Assembly: GCF_900199405.1 (NCBI RefSeq)
Contig: NZ_LT963430.1
Span: forward strand, 434,001 to 498,000
DNA length: 64,000 nt
Reading direction: 5' to 3'
DNA from: Beduinella massiliensis
GTDB lineage: Bacteria > Bacillota > Clostridia > Christensenellales > Aristaeellaceae
Below are positions 1 to 8,335 of the stretch, one piece after another (position 1 is the stretch's first letter; the number at the start of each line of letters is the position of its first letter). The notes under the pieces were generated by a model. That model worked only from the letters and a program-made list of their open reading frames with translations, was not told the origin of the DNA and did not search any database. The translations under genes and the position numbers were made by a program.

Positions 1-50
1 TTGGGCTGATGCGCGTCTCGCTGCGCCGCGTCGTCGTACAGGGAGGCTGA
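1..50 (+). CDS. C-terminal end of an upstream ORF, probably an ABC-2 permease
   Basis: The reading frame beginning at base 3 gives the 15-residue tail GLMRVSLRRVVVQGG and a TGA stop at 48-50, four bases before the next ATG. The basic tail ending in VVVQGG is like the ends of DUF990-type ABC-2 permeases, which normally occur as a pair with the gene that follows. The rest lies outside the window, so the assignment rests mainly on context. Confidence 0.5.
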   Translation, partial: GLMRVSLRRVVVQGG

Positions 51-54
51 TGCC

Positions 55-831
55 ATGAAAATCTACCTTCGATACCTGTCCATCCACCTCAAGAGCCAGA
101 TGCAGTACCGGACCTCCTTTCTCCTCACCGTCGTGGGGCAGTTTCTGACCTCGTTCACCGCCTTTTTAGGCGTGTACTTCATGATGACCCGCTTTCACGC
201 CGTGCAGGGCTTTTCGTTCAGCGAGGTGCTGCTCTGCTTCGCGGTGGTGCTGATGGCCTTTTCCCTCGCGGAGTGCTTCGTGCGCGGATTCGACACGTTC
301 GCGCAGATGATCGGCAACGGCGAGTTCGACCGCATCCTGGTGCGCCCCCGAAACGAGGTCTTTCAGGTGCTCGCCTCCAAGGTCGAGCTGTCGAAGGTGG
401 GCAGGCTTTTGCAGGCGCTGCTGATCTTCTGCTACGCGCTGCCCGCAAGCGGCGTCGCGTGGACGGCGGACCGGGTGGGCGTGCTCGCGCTGATGGTGCT
501 CTGCGGCACGGCGGTCTTTTCGGGGCTGTTCGTGCTGTACGCGGGGCTGTGCTTCTTCACGACCGACGGGCTGGAGTTCATGAACATCTTCACGGACGGC
601 GGCCGGGAGTTCGGCATGTACCCGCTTTCCGTCTACGGCGAAAGCGTGCTGCGCCTGCTCACGTTCACCGTGCCGCTGGCACTGTTTCAGTATTATCCGC
701 TGCTCTACCTGACGGGCAGGCAGCAAAGCCTGCTGAACGCGCTGTGCCCGCTGCTTTCCCTCTGGTTTCTGCTGCCCTGCTACGGCGTGTGGCGGCTGGG
801 CATGCGCCACTACCGCTCCACGGGCTCGTGA
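55..831 (+). CDS. ABC-2 family (DUF990-type) transporter permease
   Basis: The 258-residue protein has about six hydrophobic segments and begins with a short amphipathic stretch (MKIYLRYLSIHLKSQMQYRT) typical of the ABC-2 membrane family related to DUF990. Such proteins form the membrane half of an ABC exporter, usually as a pair of unlike permeases plus an ATPase. A conserved-looking cytoplasmic loop at about residues 88-102 contains GEFDRILVRPRNEVF. The start follows the preceding stop by four bases, with GGGAGG just upstream, so translation is probably coupled. The ATPase gene is expected upstream, outside the window. The substrate cannot be told. Confidence 0.8.
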   Translation: MKIYLRYLSIHLKSQMQYRTSFLLTVVGQFLTSFTAFLGVYFMMTRFHAVQGFSFSEVLLCFAVVLMAFSLAECFVRGFDTFAQMIGNGEFDRILVRPRNEVFQVLASKVELSKVGRLLQALLIFCYALPASGVAWTADRVGVLALMVLCGTAVFSGLFVLYAGLCFFTTDGLEFMNIFTDGGREFGMYPLSVYGESVLRLLTFTVPLALFQYYPLLYLTGRQQSLLNALCPLLSLWFLLPCYGVWRLGMRHYRSTGS

Positions 832-874
832 AAACGGCCGCGCGGGGGCGCCAGGCAGCATTTCCCCCTTGCCA

Positions 875-918
875 AAGCCCCTTCGCTTGTATTATCCTTG
901 TGATAAAGAGAGGGGCTT
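875..918. repeat. Inverted repeat around the putative -10 of the acetyltransferase gene
   Basis: AAGCCCCT (875-882) and AGGGGCTT (911-918) are perfect 8-base inverted arms enclosing TATTAT (890-895), which could be the -10 of the following gene. The only -35 candidate, TTGCCA at 869-874, is 15 bases away, so the promoter is weak or differently placed. The arms could be an operator; no regulator is suggested by context. Confidence 0.3.
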
Positions 919-924
919 ATTCTT

Positions 925-2148
925 ATGAACAGAAACAGCATCCGGGAAAGGCTTACCCTGAAGCACGTGACGAAGGAGCACCTGACGCAGTTCAACGCGC
1001 TGCTGCGCTATGCGTTTCAGGTTACGGATAAAGAGCTCAAGAGCATCGGCTGGGATGAAGAGGAGATTCGCCAGTCGAAATCGCCCGTCCTAGACCGGGC
1101 GAACGTGATCGGCTGGTTTGACGGGGACAAGCTGGCCTCGCAGATCGCGGTGTATCCCATGAAGGTGAACATCCACGGCAGGATTTACGACATGGGCGGC
1201 ATCACGGGCGTGGCGACCTACCCCGAATACACCAAGATGGGCCTGATGCACGCACTGGTGCGCCGCGTGCTGGAGGAGATGCGCGAAAACCGCCAGACCA
1301 TCTCCTTCCTGTACCCGTATTCCATCCCCTTCTACCGCAAGATGGGCTGGGAGATCATCTCCGACAAGATGAGCTACACCATCAAGGACACGCAGCTTCC
1401 CAAGTTCGTGGACGTGCCTGGCATGGTGGAGCGCGTCAGCGACAACCACCCCGACTACCTGGAGCTGCACGACCGCTATACGCGCCAGCGCCATGGCATG
1501 CTGCTGCGCGACGACCTCGCGTGGGAGGAATACTGGCGCTGGGACACGGACGACATCGTCGTCGCGCTCTACTACGACCAGGAGCACGTGGCGCAGGGCT
1601 ATGTGGTCTACCTGCTCGAGGAGGACGTCTTCAAGATCAAGGAGCTGATCTACCTGAGCCAGGAGGCGCGCCACGGCCTGTGGAACTACGTGGGCGCGCA
1701 CTTCTCGATGATCGAAAAGGTCAAGGGCTACAACTACACCAACGAGCCCATGGCCTTTCTGCTGGAGGACAGCGAGATCTACGAGAGCATCCGCCCCTAC
1801 TTCATGGCGCGCATCGTGGACTTCGAGCGCTTCATCCTCGACTACCCGTTCGCCATGCGGCCCAGCGGGCGCAAGCTGCACTTTTTCCTCGAAGACCCCA
1901 TGGCCGAGTGGAACCGGGGCGACTTCTCCGTCACCTGGGACGACGAGGGCAACACCGTCTGCCAGCGGGACTGCACCGAGGGCCTCAACGTTGCGCTCTC
2001 CATCCGCACGCTGTGCACGATGCTCATGGGCTACAGGCGGCCCTCGTACCTGCGCCGCATCGAAAAAATCACCGCCTGCGACACGGCCATCCGCCTGCTC
2101 GAAGGGATCATCCCGCTAGAGCAGCCGTACTTCTCCGATTACTTTTAA
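925..2148 (+). CDS. Eis-like GNAT N-acetyltransferase
   Basis: This 407-residue protein has the architecture of the Eis family: an N-terminal GNAT fold, a second degenerate acetyltransferase region, and a C-terminal sterol-carrier-protein-like region. The acetyl-CoA-binding part is visible at residues 90-140, with GGITGVATYPEYTKMGLMHAL followed by FLYPYSIPFYRKMGWE, a signature of Eis-like proteins. Eis enzymes acetylate amines on aminoglycosides, peptides or polyamines; the substrate here is unknown. The length matches the family. The start is preceded by GAGAGGGG. It stands alone between an exporter gene and a CNNM-type gene, so context adds no function. Confidence 0.8.
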   Translation: MNRNSIRERLTLKHVTKEHLTQFNALLRYAFQVTDKELKSIGWDEEEIRQSKSPVLDRANVIGWFDGDKLASQIAVYPMKVNIHGRIYDMGGITGVATYPEYTKMGLMHALVRRVLEEMRENRQTISFLYPYSIPFYRKMGWEIISDKMSYTIKDTQLPKFVDVPGMVERVSDNHPDYLELHDRYTRQRHGMLLRDDLAWEEYWRWDTDDIVVALYYDQEHVAQGYVVYLLEEDVFKIKELIYLSQEARHGLWNYVGAHFSMIEKVKGYNYTNEPMAFLLEDSEIYESIRPYFMARIVDFERFILDYPFAMRPSGRKLHFFLEDPMAEWNRGDFSVTWDDEGNTVCQRDCTEGLNVALSIRTLCTMLMGYRRPSYLRRIEKITACDTAIRLLEGIIPLEQPYFSDYF

Positions 2149-2176
2149 CCGGACGGGCGCGGCGGGAACGCGCCCC

Positions 2177-2205
2177 TTGCAACGCGGCGCGTTTTTTGAT
2201 ATACT
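2177..2205 (+). promoter_or_regulatory. SigA-type promoter of the CNNM gene
   Basis: TTGCAA (2177-2182) and TATACT (2200-2205) are separated by 17 bases. Transcription should begin near 2212, about 186 bases before the start codon, which leaves room for a long leader. Confidence 0.65.
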
Positions 2206-2211
2206 AAAGCA

Positions 2212-2397
2212 TCGTTATAAAAAGAGGGAGATGAAATCAGCCGTTATGGACGAACCGCCTTTACCGGATTGTATCTGCCGCGTTCCCAAGGTCGTGCTCA
2301 ACACCCCGGTGATCCGTTACAGGTCCTGATTGCGGCAACCCCGTATCTTTCTGACCGCCTGTAACGTGATTTTCTGTAGGAGGAATGAGTTTTTTCC
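2212..2397 (+). promoter_or_regulatory. Long structured 5' leader of the CNNM gene, class unknown
   Basis: The 186-base stretch has no credible ORF. A perfect 8-bp stem, GTTACAGG (2316-2323) with CCTGTAAC (2358-2365), closes a 34-base loop and ends 11 bases before the ribosome-binding site TAGGAGGA (2377-2384). Shorter complementary pieces (CGGAT with ATCCG; ATCAG with CTGAT) lie inside. I compared it by eye with the M-box and yybP-ykoY riboswitches and found no match to their conserved cores. A metal- or ion-responsive leader would fit the downstream gene, but that is inference. Confidence 0.4.
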
Positions 2398-3660
2398 ATG
2401 GGCAGTGGCATATTGATCGGCACGCTTCTCGTGCTGGTGGCTTTATCCGCGTACTTTTCAGCGACGGAGACGGCGTTTTCATCCCTGAACCGAATACGGA
2501 TCAAAAACATGGCGTCCGACGGCGACAAGCGGGCGCAGCTGGTACTCAATTTGTCGCAGGACTACGACAAGCTGCTTTCGACCATCCTGATCGGCAACAA
2601 CATCGTGAACATCACCTCCGCGTCGCTCGCGACGGTGCTGTTCGTCGGGTGGCTGGGCGACGCGGGCGTCTCCCTTTCCACGGTCATCATGACGGTGGTG
2701 GTGCTCGTCTTCGGCGAGATATCGCCCAAGAGCCTGGCCAAGGAATCCCCGGAGAAGTTCGCGATGCTCTCCGCGCCCGTGATGCGCGTGCTGATCGTGC
2801 TCTTCACCCCCCTCAACTTCCTCTTTTCCCAGTGGAAGCGCCTGCTCTCGCGCGTGTTTCACACGGACGACAGCCCCGGCATGACCGAGGAGGAGCTGCT
2901 CACCATCGTGGAGGAAGCGCAGCAGGAGGGCGGCATCGACGAACAGGAGAGCGAGCTCATCCGCAGCGCCATCGGCTTCAACGACCTCAAGGCGGTGGAC
3001 ATCTTCACGCCCCGCGTGGACGTGACCGCCGTGTCCAAGGAAGCGACGCTGGACGAGATCGCAGACACGTTCGCGGACACGGGCTATTCGCGCCTGCCGG
3101 TGTACGAGGAATCGATCGACGACATCGTGGGCATCATCCACCACAAGGACTTTTTCAACGACGTGGTCAAGGGCGGGCATCCGCTCGATTCGGTCATCAA
3201 GCCCGCGACGTTCATCACGCAGTCCATCAAGATCGCGGAGCTGCTGCGCATGCTGCAAAAGAACAAGTCGCACATGGCGGTCATCACCGACGAGTTCGGC
3301 GGCACGGTCGGCATCGTGACCATGGAGGACATCCTGGAGGAACTGGTGGGCGAGATCTGGGACGAGCACGACGAGGTCGTGGAGCCCATTCAGCAGCTTT
3401 CGGAGGACACCTGGCGCATCGTCGGCAGCGAGGAGCTGCACAAGGTCGAGGAGCTGTTCGACCTGAGCGACGAGAGCGAGGCGAGCACGGTCGGCGGCTG
3501 GGTGCTGGAGCGCATGGGCCGCATCCCGCAGGAGGGCGACGCGTTCGAGTACGGCAATCTGTCGGTCACGGTCACGAAGACGGACGCCCGGCGCGTGCTG
3601 GAAATCCTCGTGCGGCGCCTGACGGAGGCGGAGAACGCACAGGCGGCCGCGCAGGCATAA
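2398..3660 (+). CDS. CNNM/CorC-type hemolysin-family membrane protein (DUF21 + CBS pair + CorC/HlyC)
   Basis: The 420-residue protein has an N-terminal DUF21 membrane domain (about residues 1-180, opening with hydrophobic segments and FSATETAFSSLNRIR), a CBS pair (about 205-330, including the FGGTVGIVTMEDILEELVGE stretch typical of CorC) and a C-terminal CorC/HlyC domain (about 340-405). The family is linked to Mg2+ and Co2+ export or homeostasis at the cytoplasmic membrane; the name hemolysin is historical. The ATG follows a good TAGGAGGA site. It is a single-gene unit with its own promoter, leader and terminator. Confidence 0.85.
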   Translation: MGSGILIGTLLVLVALSAYFSATETAFSSLNRIRIKNMASDGDKRAQLVLNLSQDYDKLLSTILIGNNIVNITSASLATVLFVGWLGDAGVSLSTVIMTVVVLVFGEISPKSLAKESPEKFAMLSAPVMRVLIVLFTPLNFLFSQWKRLLSRVFHTDDSPGMTEEELLTIVEEAQQEGGIDEQESELIRSAIGFNDLKAVDIFTPRVDVTAVSKEATLDEIADTFADTGYSRLPVYEESIDDIVGIIHHKDFFNDVVKGGHPLDSVIKPATFITQSIKIAELLRMLQKNKSHMAVITDEFGGTVGIVTMEDILEELVGEIWDEHDEVVEPIQQLSEDTWRIVGSEELHKVEELFDLSDESEASTVGGWVLERMGRIPQEGDAFEYGNLSVTVTKTDARRVLEILVRRLTEAENAQAAAQA

Positions 3661-3667
3661 AAAGATC

Positions 3668-3706
3668 GGGACGCTCGGCGCTTTCGCCGGCGTCCCGTAT
3701 TGTTTC
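3668..3706 (+). terminator. Terminator after the CNNM gene
   Basis: GGGACGC and GCGTCCC arms with an inner GGC/GCC pair form a hairpin eight bases after the stop, followed by the T-rich tail GTATTGTTT. The tail is broken by other bases, so termination may be partial. Confidence 0.6.
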
Positions 3707-3755
3707 CCGGCGCCGCGCCATACTACATGCAGGAAAACGAGGATTTATTTCGTCA

Positions 3756-3785
3756 TTGCTTATGAGGGCGCGCGCGGTGTATACT
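3756..3785 (+). promoter_or_regulatory. SigA-type promoter
   Basis: TTGCTT (3756-3761) and TATACT (3780-3785) are 18 bases apart, upstream of the gene starting at 3841. Confidence 0.5.
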
Positions 3786-3840
3786 AAATGCAAAGCGCGG
3801 CGGCGCCCTGAAACGAAAGAAGAAGGAAGGCGGTGGGCGC

Positions 3841-4503
3841 GTGCGCGTCACGACCTACGGGCAAATGCTGGAGCTGCTCTCGCAGATGGGCTTCATGAGC
3901 TTCGGCGGAGGCGCCGGGCTGCCGTCGCTGGAGGCGGCGACCGATCCCGCCGCCTGGCATCGCGGGGACGAGCTGGATCCCTGGGACTGGAAGGACCGCA
4001 TCGCGCGGGAGCGGGACGGCGCCTATGCGCGCGTCTTCCGGGGGCGCGCGGCGCTGATCTCGCCCGCGTGGTACCCGGTGTTCCGCGCGGCGTTTGAGAC
4101 GCACGACGATCTGGAGGCGCGCTACCTTGCGGGGAACCTGGATCCCATGACGCGAAGGGTCTTTCGATGCTTTGAGGAGCGCGCGGCCTGGCCGCGCCAC
4201 GAGCTGACCGCGCGTCTTCGCGTGGGAAAGGCGGAGAAGTCCCGTTTTGAAGCGGCGCTTTCGCGTCTTCAGGGGGAAATGCGCATCACGCCCAGCGGCA
4301 CCGTGCCGAAGCTCGCGCCGAGCGGCGAGGAGATGGGCTGGCCGTCCATCGAGTACACGAGGGTGGACGCCTGGATGCCGGGGGAATGGGGCGCGTGCGG
4401 CCTTTCGCAAGGCGAGGCGCGCGCAAGGATCGCCGGGCGGATGCGCGCGCTCAGCCCGGAGATGGACGCAAAGGCGATACGCCGGCTGACCGGCGGGGAA
4501 TAA
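3841..4503 (+). CDS. AlkZ/YcaQ-related winged-helix protein (short form)
   Basis: The 220-residue protein looks like the short AlkZ-related proteins found in clostridia: MLELLSQMGFMSFGG near the N-terminus, then WDWKDRIARERDGAYARVFRG (residues about 50-70), and helix-rich wing-like segments around 100-150. Full AlkZ/YcaQ enzymes (about 400 residues) are DNA glycosylases that unhook crosslinks; this form is about half that length and I cannot point to the catalytic QxQ/QxD-type motif, so DNA repair activity is uncertain. The start is GTG with an AAGGAAGG site upstream. It may be cotranscribed with the next two genes. Confidence 0.5.
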   Translation: MRVTTYGQMLELLSQMGFMSFGGGAGLPSLEAATDPAAWHRGDELDPWDWKDRIARERDGAYARVFRGRAALISPAWYPVFRAAFETHDDLEARYLAGNLDPMTRRVFRCFEERAAWPRHELTARLRVGKAEKSRFEAALSRLQGEMRITPSGTVPKLAPSGEEMGWPSIEYTRVDAWMPGEWGACGLSQGEARARIAGRMRALSPEMDAKAIRRLTGGE

Positions 4504-4521
4504 ACTCCTGGAGGGCGAAAC

Positions 4522-5058
4522 GTGAAGTATTTACGCAGGTTCCTGTTCTTTATTACATCGCGCCTTTTCTGGGTGACGGTGATCTCCGCGCTGCTCATCG
4601 TGGCCTTTTACATGTCCATGAACGCGACGAACATCCACATCCTGCTCACCGACGGCATGAAGGCGCGGGCGGGCGTCGTCCTGATGCAGGAAGACGCTTC
4701 GGAGCTCACGAAGTTCTTTAAGCGCGATTACCTGGAGAGCGACGAGCGCCTGCGCGTGGGCATGAGCGACGCGTCGCCCTACGCGAACTACGACGTGCGC
4801 GGATTCGACCACCGCGTGACGATGGAGTGGATGTGGAGCTGGCCGTGGGAGACGGTCGCCCGCGCGGACTTCGTTGAGGAGATTCCCTCCATCGACGGCA
4901 AGGTGAAGTCCGCCAAGCGTGAAGAGGTCGTGGCCGCGGGCGGCGAGGCGGCGCTTGAGCCCCCCGCGTGGCCCAAGGCGCGCTACCGCGCGACGCTCAC
5001 CCGCGTAAACGGCCAATGGAAAATCAGCAATCTGCAGCTCATCGAAAGTCTATCGTAG
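4522..5058 (+). CDS. Unknown single-pass membrane protein
   Basis: I do not recognise this 178-residue protein. One membrane segment lies at about residues 14-32 (FWVTVISALLIVAFYMSM), followed by a soluble domain that should face outside. That domain is polar, with a C-terminal YRATLTRVNGQWKISNLQLIE stretch resembling the last strands of NTF2-like or lumazine-binding-like folds, in which the phrase NGQWKI is common. A GGAGG site precedes the ATG. It sits 18 bases after the AlkZ-like gene and 10 bases before dusB, so an operon is likely. Confidence 0.6.
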   Translation: MKYLRRFLFFITSRLFWVTVISALLIVAFYMSMNATNIHILLTDGMKARAGVVLMQEDASELTKFFKRDYLESDERLRVGMSDASPYANYDVRGFDHRVTMEWMWSWPWETVARADFVEEIPSIDGKVKSAKREEVVAAGGEAALEPPAWPKARYRATLTRVNGQWKISNLQLIESLS

Positions 5059-5068
5059 AGGAAACGCC

Positions 5069-6001
5069 ATGTACATCGGAAAAGTGCACCTCAAAGGAAA
5101 CGTATTTCTGGCGCCCATGGCAGGCGTGACGGACTATCCGTTCCGCCTGCTTTGTCGTGAGATGGGCTGCGCGCTCACCTATACGGAGATGGTCAGCGCC
5201 AAGGGCATGCTGCTTGCGCCCCCCGGCAACCGGGCCGCGCGCGAGCTGCTGCTCACGTCGCCTCAGGAAGGGCCGGTCGCCCTGCAGCTCTTCGGCAAGG
5301 AGCCTGAATTGATGGCGGAGGCCGCGAGGCGGCTGACGCAGAGCGGGCGCTTTTGCCTGGTGGATCTCAACATGGGCTGCCCCGCGCCCAAAATAGCGGG
5401 CAGCGGCGAGGGAAGCGGCCTGCTGCGCGACCCGGACCTCGCGGTCGCCGTCGCCGCGGCGGTGGTCAGGGCGGTCGACCTGCCGGTGACGGTCAAGCTG
5501 CGCATGGGCTGGGACGAGGAGCACGCCGTCTACGAGTCGCTCGGGCGGCGGCTGGAGGACGCGGGCGTCATGGCGCTGACGCTGCACGCGCGCACGCGCA
5601 GGCAGTTTTACGCGGGCAGCGCCGACTGGGAAGCCGTCGCCCGCTTAAAGCGCGCGGTGAAAATCCCGGTCATCGGAAACGGCGACATTTTGTCGCTCGC
5701 GGACGCCGCGCGCAGGATGCGGGAGACGGGCTGCGACGCGGTGATGGTAGGGCGCGGGGCGATGGGCAATCCCTGGCTCTTCGCGGGCCGCGAGCCTGCG
5801 GCGCAGGAGCGCGTGCAGACGGCGCTTCGCCACGCGCGCATGCTGCTGGCATTAAAGGGCGAGGCGGTCGCCATGCGGGAAATGCGAAAGCACATCGCCT
5901 GGTACGTGCGGGGGCTGAAGGGCGCCGCGCGCATCCGCGAGCGGGCTAACGGCGCCACGACCTACGAGGCGCTGCGCGAATGCCTGCTGGGTCAGTGGTA
6001 A
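5069..6001 (+). CDS. dusB: tRNA-dihydrouridine synthase
   Basis: The enzyme reduces specific uridines in the D-loop of tRNA to dihydrouridine using FMN and NADPH. The 310-residue protein has the family order: LAPMAGVTDYPFR (residues 12-24), NMGCPAPKI with the catalytic cysteine (about 101-109), LHARTRRQFY (about 171-180) and VMVGRGAMGNPW (about 227-238) for FMN phosphate binding. Length is normal for bacterial DusB-type enzymes. It starts ten bases after the preceding gene with a GAGGAAA site. Confidence 0.93.
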   Translation: MYIGKVHLKGNVFLAPMAGVTDYPFRLLCREMGCALTYTEMVSAKGMLLAPPGNRAARELLLTSPQEGPVALQLFGKEPELMAEAARRLTQSGRFCLVDLNMGCPAPKIAGSGEGSGLLRDPDLAVAVAAAVVRAVDLPVTVKLRMGWDEEHAVYESLGRRLEDAGVMALTLHARTRRQFYAGSADWEAVARLKRAVKIPVIGNGDILSLADAARRMRETGCDAVMVGRGAMGNPWLFAGREPAAQERVQTALRHARMLLALKGEAVAMREMRKHIAWYVRGLKGAARIRERANGATTYEALRECLLGQW

Positions 6002-6016
6002 GTTGCGCGGCATCGG

Positions 6017-6046
6017 TTGACAGGGACGATGATTATGGATTATAAT
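6017..6046 (+). promoter_or_regulatory. Near-consensus SigA promoter of greA-lysS
   Basis: TTGACA (6017-6022) and TATAAT (6041-6046), both perfect, are 18 bases apart. The predicted start is near 6053, giving a leader of about 125 bases before greA. Confidence 0.85.
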
Positions 6047-6103
6047 AGGGAACCATGATAGGCGAAGGGGGCGCATGCGCGCTCTAACCACCGATATGAG
6101 CAA

Positions 6104-6128
6104 GCGCCGGACAGGTTCTGTCCGGTGC
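6104..6128 (+). promoter_or_regulatory. Stable hairpin in the greA leader
   Basis: CCGGACAG, loop GTT, CTGTCCGG form a perfect 8-bp stem that extends to 11 bp with one G-T pair. No U-tract follows, so it is not a simple terminator. It lies midway between the promoter and the greA ribosome-binding site and may affect RNA stability or pausing. Confidence 0.5.
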
Positions 6129-6178
6129 GTCATTTCATCTGTGCGCTTCTCGCACGCTTAAAAGGAGAGTTTTGAATC

Positions 6179-6664
6179 ATGGCCAATGAAGTCAAGCATC
6201 AGGTTGTCACCCAGGAAGGCCTCAAGAAGCTGATGGACGAGCTGGAGTACAACAAGACCACCCGGCGCACCCAGATCGCGGAGCAGATCAAGGTGGCGAT
6301 CTCGTTCGGCGACCTGAGCGAGAACGCAGAGTATGATTCCGCGAAGAACGAGCAGGCGAACCTCGAGCAGAAGATCGCTGAGCTGGAAAATACCATCCGC
6401 AACGCCATCGTCATGGACGAGGCGGACATCAACACGGACGTCGTCGGCTTCGGAACGACCGTCAAGATCGTGGACGTCGAGGAGGGCGACGAGGAGGAAT
6501 ACTCCATCGTCGGCGGCCCGGAGGCCGACCCGATGAACAACAAGATTTCCAACGAATCGCCGGTCGGCGCGGCGCTGATGGGCCGCCACAAGGGCGAGGA
6601 GGTCGTCGTGCAGACGCCCAGCGGCCCCTGGAAGGTTCGCATCGAGGACATCTTCCTCCAGTAA
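6179..6664 (+). CDS. greA: Transcription elongation factor GreA
   Basis: GreA rescues backtracked RNA polymerase by stimulating cleavage of the nascent transcript through the secondary channel. The 161-residue length is standard. The N-terminal coiled coil (about residues 10-78) contains the tip acidic pair in GDLSENAEYDSAKNEQ, and the C-terminal FKBP-like domain ends with SPVGAALMGRHKGEEVVVQTP. The ATG has a GGAGAG site. It is followed by lysS 33 bases later, a common pairing in Bacillota. Confidence 0.96.
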   Translation: MANEVKHQVVTQEGLKKLMDELEYNKTTRRTQIAEQIKVAISFGDLSENAEYDSAKNEQANLEQKIAELENTIRNAIVMDEADINTDVVGFGTTVKIVDVEEGDEEEYSIVGGPEADPMNNKISNESPVGAALMGRHKGEEVVVQTPSGPWKVRIEDIFLQ

Positions 6665-6697
6665 ACGGAGAATTCAAAACAAAGGAGGCGTCCGCCC

Positions 6698-8194
6698 ATG
6701 GACGAACAGAACACGCCCCTCGAAGCGGCTTCGCGGGAACTGAGCGAGCAGGAACAGATTCGCCGCGCGAAGCTGCAGCGCCTCGTAGAAGAAGGGCGCG
6801 ACCCCTATAAGCTGACCCGTTACGACCGCACGCATACCTCAGAGGAAATCGTCTCCGGCTACGAGGCGCTCGAGGGCAAGGAAGTTTCCATTGCCGGGCG
6901 CATGGTCTCGCGGCGCATCATGGGCAAGGCCTCCTTTGCGCACCTGCTGGACGGCAAAGGGGACATCCAGTTCTACGCGCGCCGCGACGACGTGGGCGAA
7001 GAGGCCTACGCGGAGTTCAAGACCTACGACATCGGCGATCTGGTGGGCGTTCGCGGCACGGTCTTTAAGACCAAGACGGGCGAAATTTCGGTGCACGCGA
7101 GCGAGATCACGCTGCTGTGCAAGTCCTTAAAGCCCCTGCCTGAAAAGTGGAACGGCCTCAGGGACACCGACCTGCGTTACCGCCAGCGCTACGTGGACAT
7201 GATCGTCAACCCCGAGGTGCGCGATACGTTCATCAAGCGTTCGCTGATCATCCGGCACATCCGCGAGTTTCTCGATGCGCGCGGCTTCCTCGAGGTGGAC
7301 ACCCCCGTGCTGCACACGCTGGAAATCGGCGCGGACGCGCGTCCCTTCATCACCCATCACAACACGCTGGACATCGACATGTACCTGCGCATCGAGACGG
7401 AGCTCTACTTGAAGCGCCTGATCGTGGGCGGGTTTGAGAAGGTGTACGAGGTCGGCCGCATCTTCCGAAACGAGGGCATGGACACGCGCCACAACCCGGA
7501 ATTCACCTCCGTGGAGCTGTATCAGGCCTTTGCGGATTACAACGACGTCATGCGGCTGGTCGAGGAACTGTACGCGTACGTCACCGAAAAGGTGTGCGGC
7601 ACGCTCAAGGTTCCCTATCAGGGCAAGGAGATCGACATGACCGCGCCCTGGCCGCGCATCACCATGGCCGACGCGGTCAAGAAGTACAGCGGACTGGACT
7701 TCCATGCCTGGCAGACGGACGAGCAGGCGCGTCTGGAGGTATCCCAAAAGGGCGTGCACGTGGAGAAGAACGCCACGCGCGGCGACTGCCTCGCGGCGTG
7801 CTTCGACGAATTCGTCGAGCACGAGCTCATCCAGCCTACCTTTATCACCGACTATCCGGTGGAAATTTCTCCGCTCGCCAAGCGCAAGATCGGCGAGCCG
7901 GGCATCACGGAACGCTTCGAGTTCTTCATCAACGGCGGCGAGTACGGCAATGCCTTTACCGAGCTGAACGATCCCATCGACCAGCGGGCGCGCTTTGAGC
8001 GCCAGGCTGCCGCGAAGCGCGCGCAGGGCGTCAACGCGCAGGTCGACGAGGACTTCATCAACGCGCTCGAGTACGGCATGCCCCCGACGGGCGGCCTGGG
8101 TTTCGGCGTCGATCGCCTGGTGATGCTGCTCACCGACTCGGCGTCCATCCGCGACGTCCTGCTGTTCCCGACGATGAAGCCGCGCGAACTCTGA
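6698..8194 (+). CDS. lysS: Lysyl-tRNA synthetase, class II
   Basis: The enzyme charges tRNA-Lys. The 498-residue protein has an N-terminal OB-fold anticodon-binding domain (about residues 55-150) and the class II core. Motif 2 reads [15 protein letters not shown] (about 260-275) and motif 3 [13 protein letters not shown] (about 465-478). A strong AAAGGAGG site precedes the ATG. It forms an operon with greA and is followed by a clear terminator. Confidence 0.96.
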   Translation: MDEQNTPLEAASRELSEQEQIRRAKLQRLVEEGRDPYKLTRYDRTHTSEEIVSGYEALEGKEVSIAGRMVSRRIMGKASFAHLLDGKGDIQFYARRDDVGEEAYAEFKTYDIGDLVGVRGTVFKTKTGEISVHASEITLLCKSLKPLPEKWNGLRDTDLRYRQRYVDMIVNPEVRDTFIKRSLIIRHIREFLDARGFLEVDTPVLHTLEIGADARPFITHHNTLDIDMYLRIETELYLKRLIVGGFEKVYEVGRIFRNEGMDTRHNPEFTSVELYQAFADYNDVMRLVEELYAYVTEKVCGTLKVPYQGKEIDMTAPWPRITMADAVKKYSGLDFHAWQTDEQARLEVSQKGVHVEKNATRGDCLAACFDEFVEHELIQPTFITDYPVEISPLAKRKIGEPGITERFEFFINGGEYGNAFTELNDPIDQRARFERQAAAKRAQGVNAQVDEDFINALEYGMPPTGGLGFGVDRLVMLLTDSASIRDVLLFPTMKPREL

Positions 8195-8201
8195 TTTTCG
8201 C

Positions 8202-8232
8202 AAGCCGTCCGGCACAGCCCGGATGGCTTTTT
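8202..8232 (+). terminator. Terminator after lysS
   Basis: AAGCCGTCCGG and CCGGATGGCTT pair with one G-T wobble around a short loop, followed by TTTTT, eight bases after the lysS stop. Confidence 0.85.
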
Positions 8233-8335
8233 GAAATCTGTTATACGCCGCCGCGGCCCGCGTCCAAACGCCATGGGACGGAAACGGCCGTCCGGCGGTG
8301 ACGGACGCTGCCCGCGGGATAAAGGAGCACAGAGA

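Noticed and set aside
2212-2397. Identification of the CNNM leader as an M-box or yybP-ykoY riboswitch
   Set aside because: The conserved core sequences of those riboswitches are not visible, so it is left unassigned.
2385-4097. A 570-codon open frame on the plus strand across the CNNM gene
   Set aside because: It is an out-of-frame shadow of the CNNM gene caused by high G+C, crosses a terminator and has Arg/Gly/Ala-rich nonsense composition.
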